64,000 bases of DNA from JBBQXY01 sp051004815 (GTDB taxonomy: Bacteria > Chloroflexota > Ktedonobacteria > Ktedonobacterales > Ktedonobacteraceae), in assembly GCA_051004815.1 (NCBI GenBank), contig JBPCJY010000018.1, positions 1 to 64,000 on the forward strand. The letters run 5' to 3'. Under the pieces are notes generated by a model. That model worked only from the letters and a program-made list of their open reading frames with translations, was not told where the DNA came from and did no database searches. How positions within the stretch are numbered: the first letter of the stretch is position 1; every line of letters starts with the position of its first letter. Below, piece by piece: positions 16,628-25,413 of this stretch. The position numbers and the translations under genes are program-made.

Positions 16628-18208
16628 TCACTCTTGTGGCTGACTTTGAAATGCTGGTTGTTCTGCTCCAAATGAGCCAGCTGAAGGCTTCTGTGGCTGT
16701 TCGGGCCATGTTTGGCGTCCCGGCCAACTCGCACCCGATGGTGCCGATCTGTTCGGGTACGTGGGGCGTGGGCGCGGTTGCTCCACTTTATCCCTTAAAC
16801 CCATCGCCAGGATCAGATTGTTAACCTCAGCAAATTCGTTCGCGCCGGGAGGCAATAGAAATGGACCGCCCATGCGATAGCGATCAACGGCTATACCCAA
16901 TTCTGTGAGGGCTTTGGATAGGCGTTGCGCATACATCTCAGAGTGTTCCAGGCGCATCAAACGATCGGCCATCAAGTTCAGGCTAGCAGCTAGCGGCAAC
17001 AGTTCGCCATCAGTCAGGCGTGCTCGTACGCGCATATTGCCGTTTGCCAAACGAGCTTGCACATCTTTCAGGTGGTTGACTCCTTGCTCCAACGCGGCAT
17101 TGCGCTCCGCGATCATACGAGCCTGTTCTGCTACACGTTGGTTAGCCAATTCTAAGCGTTCAAGAGCGTTCGCTTGCCGTCTTGTTAGCCGTTCATTGTC
17201 CAGCAAGGTGAGAATTTGCCGCACTACCACCAGTGCTACGACAACGATAGTAGCCAGCAGTAAGACCGGGCGTATGTCGCGCTGACCTGGATCGTTGGAG
17301 ATGACGTTGAGCATTAACAAGGCAAAGAGGATAGTCAAAAGGATATAGGGCAGGAGCTGCGCAGGTCCAAAAGTTACCTGTTCGGCACGCCTGCGCAAGC
17401 GTTGTTCAACCTGGTCTTCCGACGTTAACGGCAGGAAACGACGCAAGTAGATTGCCAGGCCAATGGTCATCAGTCCAAGTGGCCAACCCAGGTCGACCCA
17501 GGTTCCATCATGGTAGGTGCCAGCATTTTGCAGAATATTAAAGAAGAAATCTGAGACCGCAAAGAAGCTGAGGCCGATGCCTACCACAATCAGGCTGACC
17601 CTGCGCGCTCTGGCCTGGTACAGTCGTCCCTGGCCACGGATCAAAAGAAGCACGACGCTACTCAACAATGCGACATCAGTGGTAGGATAATAGAGGCCAA
17701 GAAACTTGGCTAGAGGATCTTCAACGGTGGAATGGAGAGCCAGATCGCCCAATAGCAAATACCAGCCAATCGCAAGCAACGCGCCCATAGAAATAAGGCT
17801 ATCAAGGAACATGAGCACACGGCGGCTTCCCGTGCCAGAAGAGGGGAGAATTAACATGCCGACGAAGACGAGCGGGGGAAGGCTGGCATAGCCGATATCG
17901 GCATACGATGGAAACGGGCTTTGATTGGTAAGGATGTAATACCGCCAGAAACTCTCTCCAAAGCCCCACATGAGGAGTCCGACACCAACTAGCGTCCACG
18001 CTAACCGCTCGCGTCCCAGTAGAGGCTCCGTCTCTTCATCGCTGCGGGAGATATTCACCGAAACCACCGCTATGATCCCACCAATCATGGCACCGGCTAG
18101 CTGGGTGAACTCCCACGCTATACCGCCCACATGAAAAATCAAAAAAGGGATCATGAGCACTTCGACGCCTATGACCACGCCAATAAAGGATCGAGAAAGC
18201 GAACGCAT
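16628..18208 (-). CDS. Ten-TM membrane protein with coiled coil and HAMP-like segment, no output domain
   Basis: The 526-residue protein has about ten hydrophobic helices up to residue 335. A coiled coil follows (ERLTRRQANALERLELANQ onward), then a HAMP-like stretch GNMRVRARLTDGELLPLAAS and NLMADRLMRLEH. The last 60 residues are Pro/Gln rich. This resembles the sensory half of histidine kinases or diguanylate cyclases, but no kinase, GGDEF or MCP domain follows. It may signal through a partner. RBS AGGAGG lies 6-7 nt before the ATG. I do not recognise a specific family. Confidence 0.7.
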   Translation of the reverse strand: MRSLSRSFIGVVIGVEVLMIPFLIFHVGGIAWEFTQLAGAMIGGIIAVVSVNISRSDEETEPLLGRERLAWTLVGVGLLMWGFGESFWRYYILTNQSPFPSYADIGYASLPPLVFVGMLILPSSGTGSRRVLMFLDSLISMGALLAIGWYLLLGDLALHSTVEDPLAKFLGLYYPTTDVALLSSVVLLLIRGQGRLYQARARRVSLIVVGIGLSFFAVSDFFFNILQNAGTYHDGTWVDLGWPLGLMTIGLAIYLRRFLPLTSEDQVEQRLRRRAEQVTFGPAQLLPYILLTILFALLMLNVISNDPGQRDIRPVLLLATIVVVALVVVRQILTLLDNERLTRRQANALERLELANQRVAEQARMIAERNAALEQGVNHLKDVQARLANGNMRVRARLTDGELLPLAASLNLMADRLMRLEHSEMYAQRLSKALTELGIAVDRYRMGGPFLLPPGANEFAEVNNLILAMGLRDKVEQPRPRPTYPNRSAPSGASWPGRQTWPEQPQKPSAGSFGAEQPAFQSQPQE

Positions 18209-18441
18209 CTACCACCTCCTGTGAGGTATCAGGCTTACTTGAAAAGCAACGCAGCTTGCTTGAGCTATGGTATGTATTATGTCAGTTCTTGGCAGGAAAG
18301 AACATAAATTTCTCATCGAATCATTTAAATCAGTGTACCATACTAGATCATCATTCTTCAATGTACTAGCCTGATCGGATAGGTTAGCCAAAGCTTGACA
18401 GCACGAGGAATGTATAGTACCAATATATACACAAGTTTTGT

Positions 18442-18672
18442 ATGGAGAATTTCCCGCATAGGCTGCCACATCAGGAGGAAGCCCAGCTACGCCCTTGCGG
18501 CCATTACGCCTGCAATCCGCACACGATAACCTACTTTGGCAGAGGCAATGATGATGAACTGATCGGTGATTACTGCTTGGTCTGCTATGCGCGAACATTC
18601 CCGCGAAACTGCCCCGACAATCTTATTCGCCAGGCCATCTTGCAGGAGAGCGAACACGCAGCAGGCAAGTAG
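18442..18672 (+). CDS. Possible small Cys/His-rich protein
   Basis: The 76-residue ORF holds CGHYACNPH near 19-27 and DYCLVCYARTFPRNC near 43-57, a spacing that could bind zinc. No good RBS precedes the ATG at 18442; an AGGAGG lies inside the ORF at about 18473 but without a start codon after it. It fills the end of a 470-bp interval between divergent or convergent neighbours and stops 5 bp before the GH1 gene end on the other strand. The Cys pattern is the main argument for it. Confidence 0.4.
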   Translation: MENFPHRLPHQEEAQLRPCGHYACNPHTITYFGRGNDDELIGDYCLVCYARTFPRNCPDNLIRQAILQESEHAAGK

Positions 18673-18677
18673 CGCAC

Positions 18678-20060
18678 TCAGACTGGTATGCGAAATTGCT
18701 TTGCGTCCGCGGTGCCAAAAATGAAGTCCGCCGCTTCGGGAGCATAGCGGGCCACAATTGTTTCAGTAATCGCATTGGCACGGCATACTTCGCCAAACAT
18801 GCTCGCGCTGGCCCGTGGTATCCGTCGTCTTAACCGTCGATCAAGTTCGATCAGGCCGAAACGCACGCCCCAACCATCATTCCATTCAAAGTTATCCACC
18901 AGTGACCAATGCAGATAGCCACGGACAGGGATGCCTTCCCGTATGGCGCGGTGAACCATAGCGAGATGTTCCAGGATAGCGCGAGGTCGCCGATCATCGA
19001 TGGCATCGCTAAAGCCATTTTCAGTAATATAGATGGGCTTATTGCCGTGCGTGCGCTGATACACCGTTTTCAGGACACGATAAATGCCCTTGGCATAGAT
19101 TTCCCCAAAATTGTTATCCATCCCTGGATCGTTGCGGATTGCACCTGGGCGCACAAATCTCCGTCCGAACAATTCAGTGGGTACCGTGGGGTCAAATCGC
19201 ACCATCTCACGCGTATAGTAGTTCACCCCATGATAATCTCTTGTTCCCGCCGCGTGTTGAATAGAAGCCAGCAGCCAGTTGAGTGGAAACGTAAACTGAC
19301 CTGTCTCGGCGGCTTGCAGTTCTGCCCAGTTAAAGAATGTGCTCTGTAAGCCAGCCGCCGCTCGGTCAAGCGGCGAGAGGCGGTTGGCGGCATCAAAGAG
19401 GCGATAATGCAAACACAACCCGATCTGCCCCTCCGGCTGTAGGTGGCGAATAGCATAAAAGGCCTCAACATGTGCCTGAAGCAAGTTGCGCAAGACATAC
19501 AATGCCCGTGGCAGATTCTGCTCACCGGGAGGATAGACGCCCAGCAAATAACCCTGGATAGCATAGACGTTCGGCTCGTTGATCGTTACCCAAAAATCGC
19601 AGAGGTCGCGCAGAACTTGTACCACACGCGTTACATAGCGTACAAAATAGCGGATATTTGCTTTTTTGGCAAACCCGCCTCGCTCCACAAACCAGAGCGG
19701 TTCAGTAAAGTGATGCAGCGTCACGATGGGCTTGATACGCCGCCGTCGTAATTCTATTAGCATTACGCGATAGCGGTCTAAAGCAGCATTATCCCATCTT
19801 CCCTCTTCTGATTCAATACGGCTCCATTCGAGGCTCAGGCGCAGAGCGTTGTTCTCTATCTGTTCTGCCAGGTCAAAATCGCGTTCAGCATTTTCCCACC
19901 AGTTATCGGCCTCTCCACATGTTTCACCGGTAAGAATATGTCCCTCTTGCTCCCAACGATACCACTGATTATTGGTATTGCCACCTTCACATTGATACGA
20001 GGAAGAGGCGGTTCCCCATAAAAACCCTTCAGGAAATTGCAGAATGCGCTGCTTTGCCAT
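18678..20060 (-). CDS. Glycoside hydrolase family 1 beta-glucosidase
   Basis: The 460-residue GH1 enzyme has the N-terminal signature FLWGTASSSYQCEGG, the acid/base Glu in TINEPNVYA (about 165) and the nucleophile Glu in YITENGFSD (about 350). The C-terminal aglycone-site segment HWSLVDNFEWNDGWGVRFGL is also present. It has no signal peptide, so it acts in the cytosol on cellobiose or other short beta-glucosides. RBS AAGGAG lies 7 nt before the ATG. It is divergent from a secreted GH5 enzyme across 297 bp, so the two probably share a regulatory region and work on the same polymer. Confidence 0.93.
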   Translation of the reverse strand: MAKQRILQFPEGFLWGTASSSYQCEGGNTNNQWYRWEQEGHILTGETCGEADNWWENAERDFDLAEQIENNALRLSLEWSRIESEEGRWDNAALDRYRVMLIELRRRRIKPIVTLHHFTEPLWFVERGGFAKKANIRYFVRYVTRVVQVLRDLCDFWVTINEPNVYAIQGYLLGVYPPGEQNLPRALYVLRNLLQAHVEAFYAIRHLQPEGQIGLCLHYRLFDAANRLSPLDRAAAGLQSTFFNWAELQAAETGQFTFPLNWLLASIQHAAGTRDYHGVNYYTREMVRFDPTVPTELFGRRFVRPGAIRNDPGMDNNFGEIYAKGIYRVLKTVYQRTHGNKPIYITENGFSDAIDDRRPRAILEHLAMVHRAIREGIPVRGYLHWSLVDNFEWNDGWGVRFGLIELDRRLRRRIPRASASMFGEVCRANAITETIVARYAPEAADFIFGTADAKQFRIPV

Positions 20061-20357
20061 AGCGTAACTCCTTCTTCGACGATGCTGTTCTGTATTGTAA
20101 CACGCTTGCCAGAGAAAAAAAGTACCTCGCTTAAAGAACGGTCGCGACGTGCCGATGATACAAAGTGAATCGTTTCATTCCGTTGCACAGGTAAAAGCTG
20201 AAGAATACACGCTAAATGTGGCTGTATAAGAAGGATGTCCTATGCCAATCGAGTAAAAACTTCCCGTTCTCTCACAAGAGGAGTATAATAACCACAACAT
20301 TCATGCATAGAAAACTGCTCTGTATCCTCACTCATATTGGACCTGCTGGGAGAAACT

Positions 20358-21575
20358 ATGATTCGTTTAATTTGCCAGAAGTTTGCAGCTATTCCTTTCG
20401 TTGTTGCTGTGATCGTGATGGCATCGTTTTTGCTACCGAGTACCGCACAAGCAGCTAGGCTTTCACCTGTTGTGCAGCACGATAGTCATACTTCCTCGCG
20501 CACAAGTATTCTTCCGCTTGCGTCCTTTAACTTACGTGGCATTGACGGTCCGTATCATACACAAGGCAACTTAATCCTGGGGAGTGATAATTATCCTTAT
20601 CTTTTCCATGGCATGGCCCGCGATGATTTAGAGTATTTTTGCAAAGGTGATGGTCATTATTCCGCGACCGAATTGGCCTATATGGGAGTAGGCAACAACT
20701 CGGCCAACCAGACCTATTGGGGTGCAAATGTTGTGCGGCTCCCGCTCTCCGAAAATTTCTGGCTCTTTGGACATCCTTCCGATAATTGTTCAGCCAACCA
20801 ATATCGAGCATTGGTACAACAGACCGTCCAAAATCTGACCGATATGAATTTGAACGTAATTCTTGACTTAGCATGGACGAATGCAGGCGAACAGGCACTT
20901 GGTAGTGGAACACAACTGGCGATGCCCGACGCGGATAGCGTCACCTTCTGGCAACAGGTTGCTACCATCTACTCCAGCTATCCCAATGTCCTATTTGAGC
21001 TATTCAATGAGCCACATATTTACAATTGGACGTGTTGGGTCAGCGGTTGCCAAATCTCTGGCGATGTAGGCACTAATAAACAAAGCTACTCCTATGCTGG
21101 CGTAGGGATGCAAAAGCTGGTTGATACTGTGCGCAGTGTAGGTGCGAGTAATCTCGTACTTGTCGGTGGCCTTGACTGGGGCTACAATCTTTCCCAGCTT
21201 GCTACCTATCACCTGCGCGGGACAAATATCGTGTACGATACCCACCCCTATGACTACTCCGGGAAATTGCCTATCAATTGGGATGCGAACTTCGGCAATA
21301 TCAGTAAATCCTTCCCGCTGTTCTCGGCAGAAAGCGGCGAATATGATTGTGGTACTTCTTATATGACCCAGCTCATCAACTACTTCGATGCGCATAATAT
21401 TAGCTGGGTTGGCTGGGCATGGGTAGTCGCCAGTGGCAATCCGTGCGGCTATCCCCAGGTCGTTAGCAATTACAATGGTACACCCGTTGCAGGCATGGGC
21501 CAATACGAATACCAACACATGAAAGGGTATCTCTCGCTATTGGTCAACCAGGAAGTACCAGAGCGAAAAAAATAA
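20358..21575 (+). CDS. Secreted glycoside hydrolase family 5 (cellulase-like)
   Basis: The 405-residue protein begins with a signal peptide of about 32 residues ending near STAQAA. The GH5 TIM barrel follows, with the acid/base Glu in VLFELFNEPH, the segment DTHPYDYSG and a likely nucleophile Glu in PLFSAESGEYDCG. GH5 enzymes cleave beta-1,4 glucans, mannans or related chains; the exact polymer is not predictable. No carbohydrate-binding module is seen. The ATG at 20358 has GGGAG 5 nt upstream; an in-frame ATG 21 nt earlier would lengthen the signal peptide. A strong hairpin follows the stop codon. Confidence 0.88.
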   Translation: MIRLICQKFAAIPFVVAVIVMASFLLPSTAQAARLSPVVQHDSHTSSRTSILPLASFNLRGIDGPYHTQGNLILGSDNYPYLFHGMARDDLEYFCKGDGHYSATELAYMGVGNNSANQTYWGANVVRLPLSENFWLFGHPSDNCSANQYRALVQQTVQNLTDMNLNVILDLAWTNAGEQALGSGTQLAMPDADSVTFWQQVATIYSSYPNVLFELFNEPHIYNWTCWVSGCQISGDVGTNKQSYSYAGVGMQKLVDTVRSVGASNLVLVGGLDWGYNLSQLATYHLRGTNIVYDTHPYDYSGKLPINWDANFGNISKSFPLFSAESGEYDCGTSYMTQLINYFDAHNISWVGWAWVVASGNPCGYPQVVSNYNGTPVAGMGQYEYQHMKGYLSLLVNQEVPERKK

Positions 21576-21588
21576 TCTTTCCAACGAA

Positions 21589-21634
21589 AAAAGGCTGGAC
21601 TGTAATGACGTGAGCCGTCACAGTCCAGCCTTTT
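21589..21634. terminator. Strong bidirectional intrinsic terminator
   Basis: Positions 21589-21603 and 21620-21634 form a perfect 15-bp stem, with an inner TGACG/CGTCA stem in the loop. The outer bases are A on the left and T on the right, so both transcripts end in a U-rich stretch. It sits between the convergent GH5 gene (ends 21575) and the Nuo-like operon (ends 21646). Confidence 0.85.
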
Positions 21635-21645
21635 CGCTAGAAAAA

Positions 21646-24054
21646 TCACTCGCGGATACCGCGGGCGGGCAAAGGACGCACCAATGGACTCATCACTGGC
21701 AGATCTTTCTTGCCACGCGGCAGGCGCTGACGTACCAGGTAATTTGGAGCTACGGCAAGATCACCTTTCTCCAGCGTCACATCCGGGCCAAAGCGGTTAA
21801 AGAAGGACAACTCGAAGTTTGGCGTGATACCCAGTGCGCCGTGCGGGCAGACCTCGACGCAGTCACCACAAAAGATACAACGGTCGAGTGCGAACGCCCA
21901 GCGTGTCAATGTGCGTTCAGCCATCATCAGCGAACCGGTGGGACAGACCTGGACACAGGCACCACAAGATACACAGTCGGTATCATGCAAGCTGACATTG
22001 AACGGCGTAGCTACAATGGTATCAAAGCCTTTGCCAAACATGCCGTAACAGTCCGGCCCGATTACATCGTGGCAGACGCGCACGCACTGTGTACAATTGA
22101 TACACTTGTTAGGATCACGCAGAATGAAGCTATGCGACAGGTCTACATCGTAGTCATGGTAGTCGCTGGGTTCACCATCATGGAAACGGTTATCGGCCAG
22201 ACCATGCTCGATACTGTACTTTTGCAGGTCACATTGACCAGCAGCAGGACAAGCGCACTGTAAACAACGAGCCGATTCACGCTGAGCCTGTTCCTTCAGG
22301 TAGCCCATCTCAATGATCTTGAAGTTCCGCCTGCGCTCCTCGTACGGTAGCATCGGCATTTTGACCTTAGGCTCAACTGGCTTGTAAGGCACAATGTCGA
22401 AGAGATCGGGCTTGCGCTCTTCCAGTTCCAGGCGGCGGGCAACCTCTTTCATGTCCTCACCATTGAGGAAAGCATGAATGGAACGCGCACCCAGCTTGCC
22501 CTGCGCCACACACTCGATGATGGTCTTCGCGCCCATCTGTGCATCACCACCGGCAAAGACGCCAACGCGGTCAGTCATGAAATTGTGCGGGTCCGTCTCG
22601 ATGGTGCCGCGCTTGGTCCACTTCACGCCCGATTTCTCATCAAGAACGCTCTGCTCCGCCGCCTGGCCAATGGCCGGAATGACGGTATCGCAATCGATCA
22701 CAAACTCAGAGCCTTTAATGGGGACGGGGCGACGGCGACCACGAGCATCCGGCTCACCGGGCTTTGTCTTCGCATATTCGACACCGGTGACTTTACCATT
22801 TTCCGTGAGAATGCGTTGCTGTGCCACGGTAGTCAGCAGGTGCGTGCCTTCGGCCTCGCCATCCTCGACTTCTTCCTGTGTCGCGCTCATGTCGGCACGA
22901 GTACGATAGTAGGTAGTATGCACCTTCGCGCCCAAACGTAGCGATGTACGAGTGCAGTCAAACGTGGTAAAGCCACCACCAATGACCACGACTTCTTTTT
23001 TATCATCAACGGGAACAGGTAATCCTTCTACCTTTTCCCGTAAGAAGGCGATAGCGTTCACCACACCATCGGCATCGTCACCGGGAACATTCAATGGATT
23101 ACTGGTCCAGCACCCGATGGACAGGTAGACGGCATCAAAGCCCTGCGCAAAGAGATCATCAATCGTGAAGTCTCTGCCAAGTTTGACGTTGTTTTGCTGG
23201 TCTACACCAAGTTGCCAGACATGGTCGATTTCGCGATCCATCATGTCCTTCTGCAAACGATATTCGGGAATACCGTAGCGTAACATTCCACCAGCCTGTG
23301 GCTGCATATCGAATACCTTGCAGTAGTGACCTTTAAGAGCCAAGTAGTAGGCAGCAGTTAAACCAGCCGGGCCACCACCAACGACGGCAACTTTTTTGCC
23401 GGTTGAGGGGTCTTTGAGATATGGCACGGGTGGATCGAGCAGACAGGTCTCGGCGGCATGACCATGCATACGGCAGATGGCGATCTCTTCTTCGACCAGC
23501 GTACGACGGCACGCCTTTTGACAGGGAGCAGGACAGGTAAGACCGAGAATATATGGGAAGGGCAGTACCTCTTTGACGAGGCGAGCCGCCTCTTTCATCG
23601 AGCCTTTGGCGATCAGTTCCAGGTAGCCAGGGATGTCGATATGCGTTGGACAATCGATCTGGCACGGCGGCTGACAGTAGGCATTGTGATCAGAGAGTAT
23701 CATCTCCAGGTTGGTGCGACGAATGTGGAACAGTTCATCGGACTTCGAGCTTACGACCATGCCAGGAGACGCCGACGTATTGCAAGAGGGCAGAGGCCGC
23801 TCATAGCCTTCGATGTGTACCAGACACATGCGACACGCTGAAGTTGGCTCTATCTTCTCATCATTGCACAGGTTTGGGATATCTTCAATCCCATTATCAA
23901 CTGCCACACTCAGGATAGTCTGCCCTTCATAGGCCCGAACGGTTTTGCCATCCAGGGTAAAGGTGAAGCTGGGATGCCCAACGTCGTTGCGCACCAGCGG
24001 CTTTGCTGGCTCCTGCGTGTTCAGCGAAAAATTATCTCGGATTGATATTGCCAT
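21646..24054 (-). CDS. NuoG-like 2Fe-2S / GltD-type FAD / triple 4Fe-4S fusion oxidoreductase
   Basis: The 802-residue protein has three parts. Residues 27-110 are a 2Fe-2S domain with the NuoG/hydrogenase spacing CX10CX2CX13C, followed by HxxxC-type and Cys-rich motifs (about 120-200: CQPPCQIDCP, CPAPCQKACR). Residues 215-530 are a GltD/AegA-type flavoprotein with FAD motif VVGGGPAGLTAAYY and NAD(P)H motif VVVIGGGFTTFDCTR. The C-terminal third has three CX2CX2CX3C clusters (CINCTQCVRVC, CVSCGACVQVC, CIFCGDCVEVC). Such proteins pass electrons between NAD(P)H and low-potential carriers. It is the last gene of the four-gene nuo-like operon, 27 nt after nuoF. No molybdopterin or H-cluster domain is attached. 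Confidence 0.88.
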   Translation of the reverse strand: MAISIRDNFSLNTQEPAKPLVRNDVGHPSFTFTLDGKTVRAYEGQTILSVAVDNGIEDIPNLCNDEKIEPTSACRMCLVHIEGYERPLPSCNTSASPGMVVSSKSDELFHIRRTNLEMILSDHNAYCQPPCQIDCPTHIDIPGYLELIAKGSMKEAARLVKEVLPFPYILGLTCPAPCQKACRRTLVEEEIAICRMHGHAAETCLLDPPVPYLKDPSTGKKVAVVGGGPAGLTAAYYLALKGHYCKVFDMQPQAGGMLRYGIPEYRLQKDMMDREIDHVWQLGVDQQNNVKLGRDFTIDDLFAQGFDAVYLSIGCWTSNPLNVPGDDADGVVNAIAFLREKVEGLPVPVDDKKEVVVIGGGFTTFDCTRTSLRLGAKVHTTYYRTRADMSATQEEVEDGEAEGTHLLTTVAQQRILTENGKVTGVEYAKTKPGEPDARGRRRPVPIKGSEFVIDCDTVIPAIGQAAEQSVLDEKSGVKWTKRGTIETDPHNFMTDRVGVFAGGDAQMGAKTIIECVAQGKLGARSIHAFLNGEDMKEVARRLELEERKPDLFDIVPYKPVEPKVKMPMLPYEERRRNFKIIEMGYLKEQAQRESARCLQCACPAAGQCDLQKYSIEHGLADNRFHDGEPSDYHDYDVDLSHSFILRDPNKCINCTQCVRVCHDVIGPDCYGMFGKGFDTIVATPFNVSLHDTDCVSCGACVQVCPTGSLMMAERTLTRWAFALDRCIFCGDCVEVCPHGALGITPNFELSFFNRFGPDVTLEKGDLAVAPNYLVRQRLPRGKKDLPVMSPLVRPLPARGIRE

Positions 24055-24081
24055 GTATTTCCTCTTCCGAGTGGCTAAACG

Positions 24082-25413
24082 TTACGGTAAGACATGCTTG
24101 GTGACAAAACGATGTGCTCGCACGGGCAGACACGTTCCCGTGGGACACTGTTGATCTTCAATATGTGTTTGGAAGTGCTCAGGCCAATAGCGTTTGGCCG
24201 TTTTCAGCGGGTTTGGTGCCTGCACACCAAAACCACATAATGAGCCATTGGGTACGTATCTGGCAAATTCATCCAGCACGTCTAAATCGCCTTTTTCACC
24301 AAGATCGCTGACTATTCCTTCCAGCAGACCCGCGATGCGTTTGACGCCCAAACGGCACGGCACACATTTGCCACAGGTCTCTTTCGAGAGGTAGCGACTG
24401 CGCTCCATGGCCCAGGCGACCATACAGGTATTGGTAGGAAGCAATTCAATGACGCTTGAGCCGACAATCGCGCCCGCCTCTTCTAATGGATCATAATCAA
24501 AGGGCGTGTCCAGCAGAGACGTGGGAAGCGCACCACCCTCGGCACCTCCTACGACAATCGCCCGCAGATCACTATCTGGTCGATTGTACCCGGCATGGCG
24601 CAGAATTTCGCGCAGAGTGAGACCAAAGGGTACTTCAATCACTTTCGGTTCGCTATCCGGCACGTAGTCATAGACGGTCAGCACCTTGGTGCCACCAGTG
24701 GTAGCAGTGCCAACACTGGCAAAGGCCGCGGGACCATCGCGCACGATTACCGGCACATTCGCCAACGTCTCAACGCAGTTAATGGCGGTGGGCTTATCCC
24801 AGAGGCCGTATTGGGCGGGATAGGGCGGACGCTGCTCTGGCATACCACGACGCCCCTTGATTAAGGCTATCTGGACGGTCTCTTCGCCCCCCATGAAGCC
24901 AATATCGACGCCGATGACGTTGATGGTGCAACTGAAGTCGGTATTTAAAATAGTGCGACCCACCAGCTCGGCTTCCAACGCTTCATTCAAGGCTGTCTGA
25001 ACCGAAGCAATCCCTTCAAGATAAAGGCTACGGGTGAAGAGATAGGCTTCCGACGCGCCAGTCGCATAGGCTGCCAACACGATACCTTCAATAACCTGAT
25101 GAGGGTTCCGTTCCAATAGTGAACGAGCGGCCCACGCACGGGGATCAGCGTCGTAGGCATTGCAGATGACGTATTTGGGATGGTCATCTGTTTTCGCAAC
25201 GATACGCCATTTCTCACCAGTCAGACGGCCCGCGCCACCGCGTCCGCGCAGCTTCGCGTCGATGACCTGCTGAATGACTTGTTCAGGTGATTGCTCTTTG
25301 ATCGCTTTCTCAAGCGCAGTATAACCACCATTGCGGCGATACGCGTCAAGTGAGCGTACATCTGGCTCACCGCGTCGCCGTAACACTCTATAAGAAGAAT
25401 CTAACTCAGGCAT
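24082..25413 (-). CDS. NuoF-like NADH-binding flavoprotein subunit
   Basis: The 443-residue protein is of the complex-I 51-kDa family. It has the FMN/NADH segment GRGGAGRLTGEKW (about 55), GGEETVQIALIKGRRGMPE, and a C-terminal [4Fe-4S] site TCGKCVPCRLG with the fourth Cys in GSLCGFG. The acidic nucleotide-binding loop, NADE-x-E-P-G in Nqo1, reads NAYDADPRAW here, and the Cys before GEET is a Gly. It lacks any N-terminal thioredoxin-like extension. The start overlaps the preceding gene by 8 nt, with GAGG upstream, so translation is coupled. It is expected to be the NADH entry or exit site of the module. Confidence 0.9.
   Translation of the reverse strand: MPELDSSYRVLRRRGEPDVRSLDAYRRNGGYTALEKAIKEQSPEQVIQQVIDAKLRGRGGAGRLTGEKWRIVAKTDDHPKYVICNAYDADPRAWAARSLLERNPHQVIEGIVLAAYATGASEAYLFTRSLYLEGIASVQTALNEALEAELVGRTILNTDFSCTINVIGVDIGFMGGEETVQIALIKGRRGMPEQRPPYPAQYGLWDKPTAINCVETLANVPVIVRDGPAAFASVGTATTGGTKVLTVYDYVPDSEPKVIEVPFGLTLREILRHAGYNRPDSDLRAIVVGGAEGGALPTSLLDTPFDYDPLEEAGAIVGSSVIELLPTNTCMVAWAMERSRYLSKETCGKCVPCRLGVKRIAGLLEGIVSDLGEKGDLDVLDEFARYVPNGSLCGFGVQAPNPLKTAKRYWPEHFQTHIEDQQCPTGTCLPVRAHRFVTKHVLP

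Noticed and set aside
18209..18598. 129-codon minus-strand frame
   Set aside because: Low-complexity Ser/His/Cys composition, no RBS, overlaps the more plausible Cys-rich plus-strand ORF and the promoter region of the multi-TM gene.
21610..22263. 217-codon plus-strand frame
   Set aside because: It lies antisense to the Fe-S C-terminal part of the NuoG-like gene and starts inside the terminator; no homology-like motifs.
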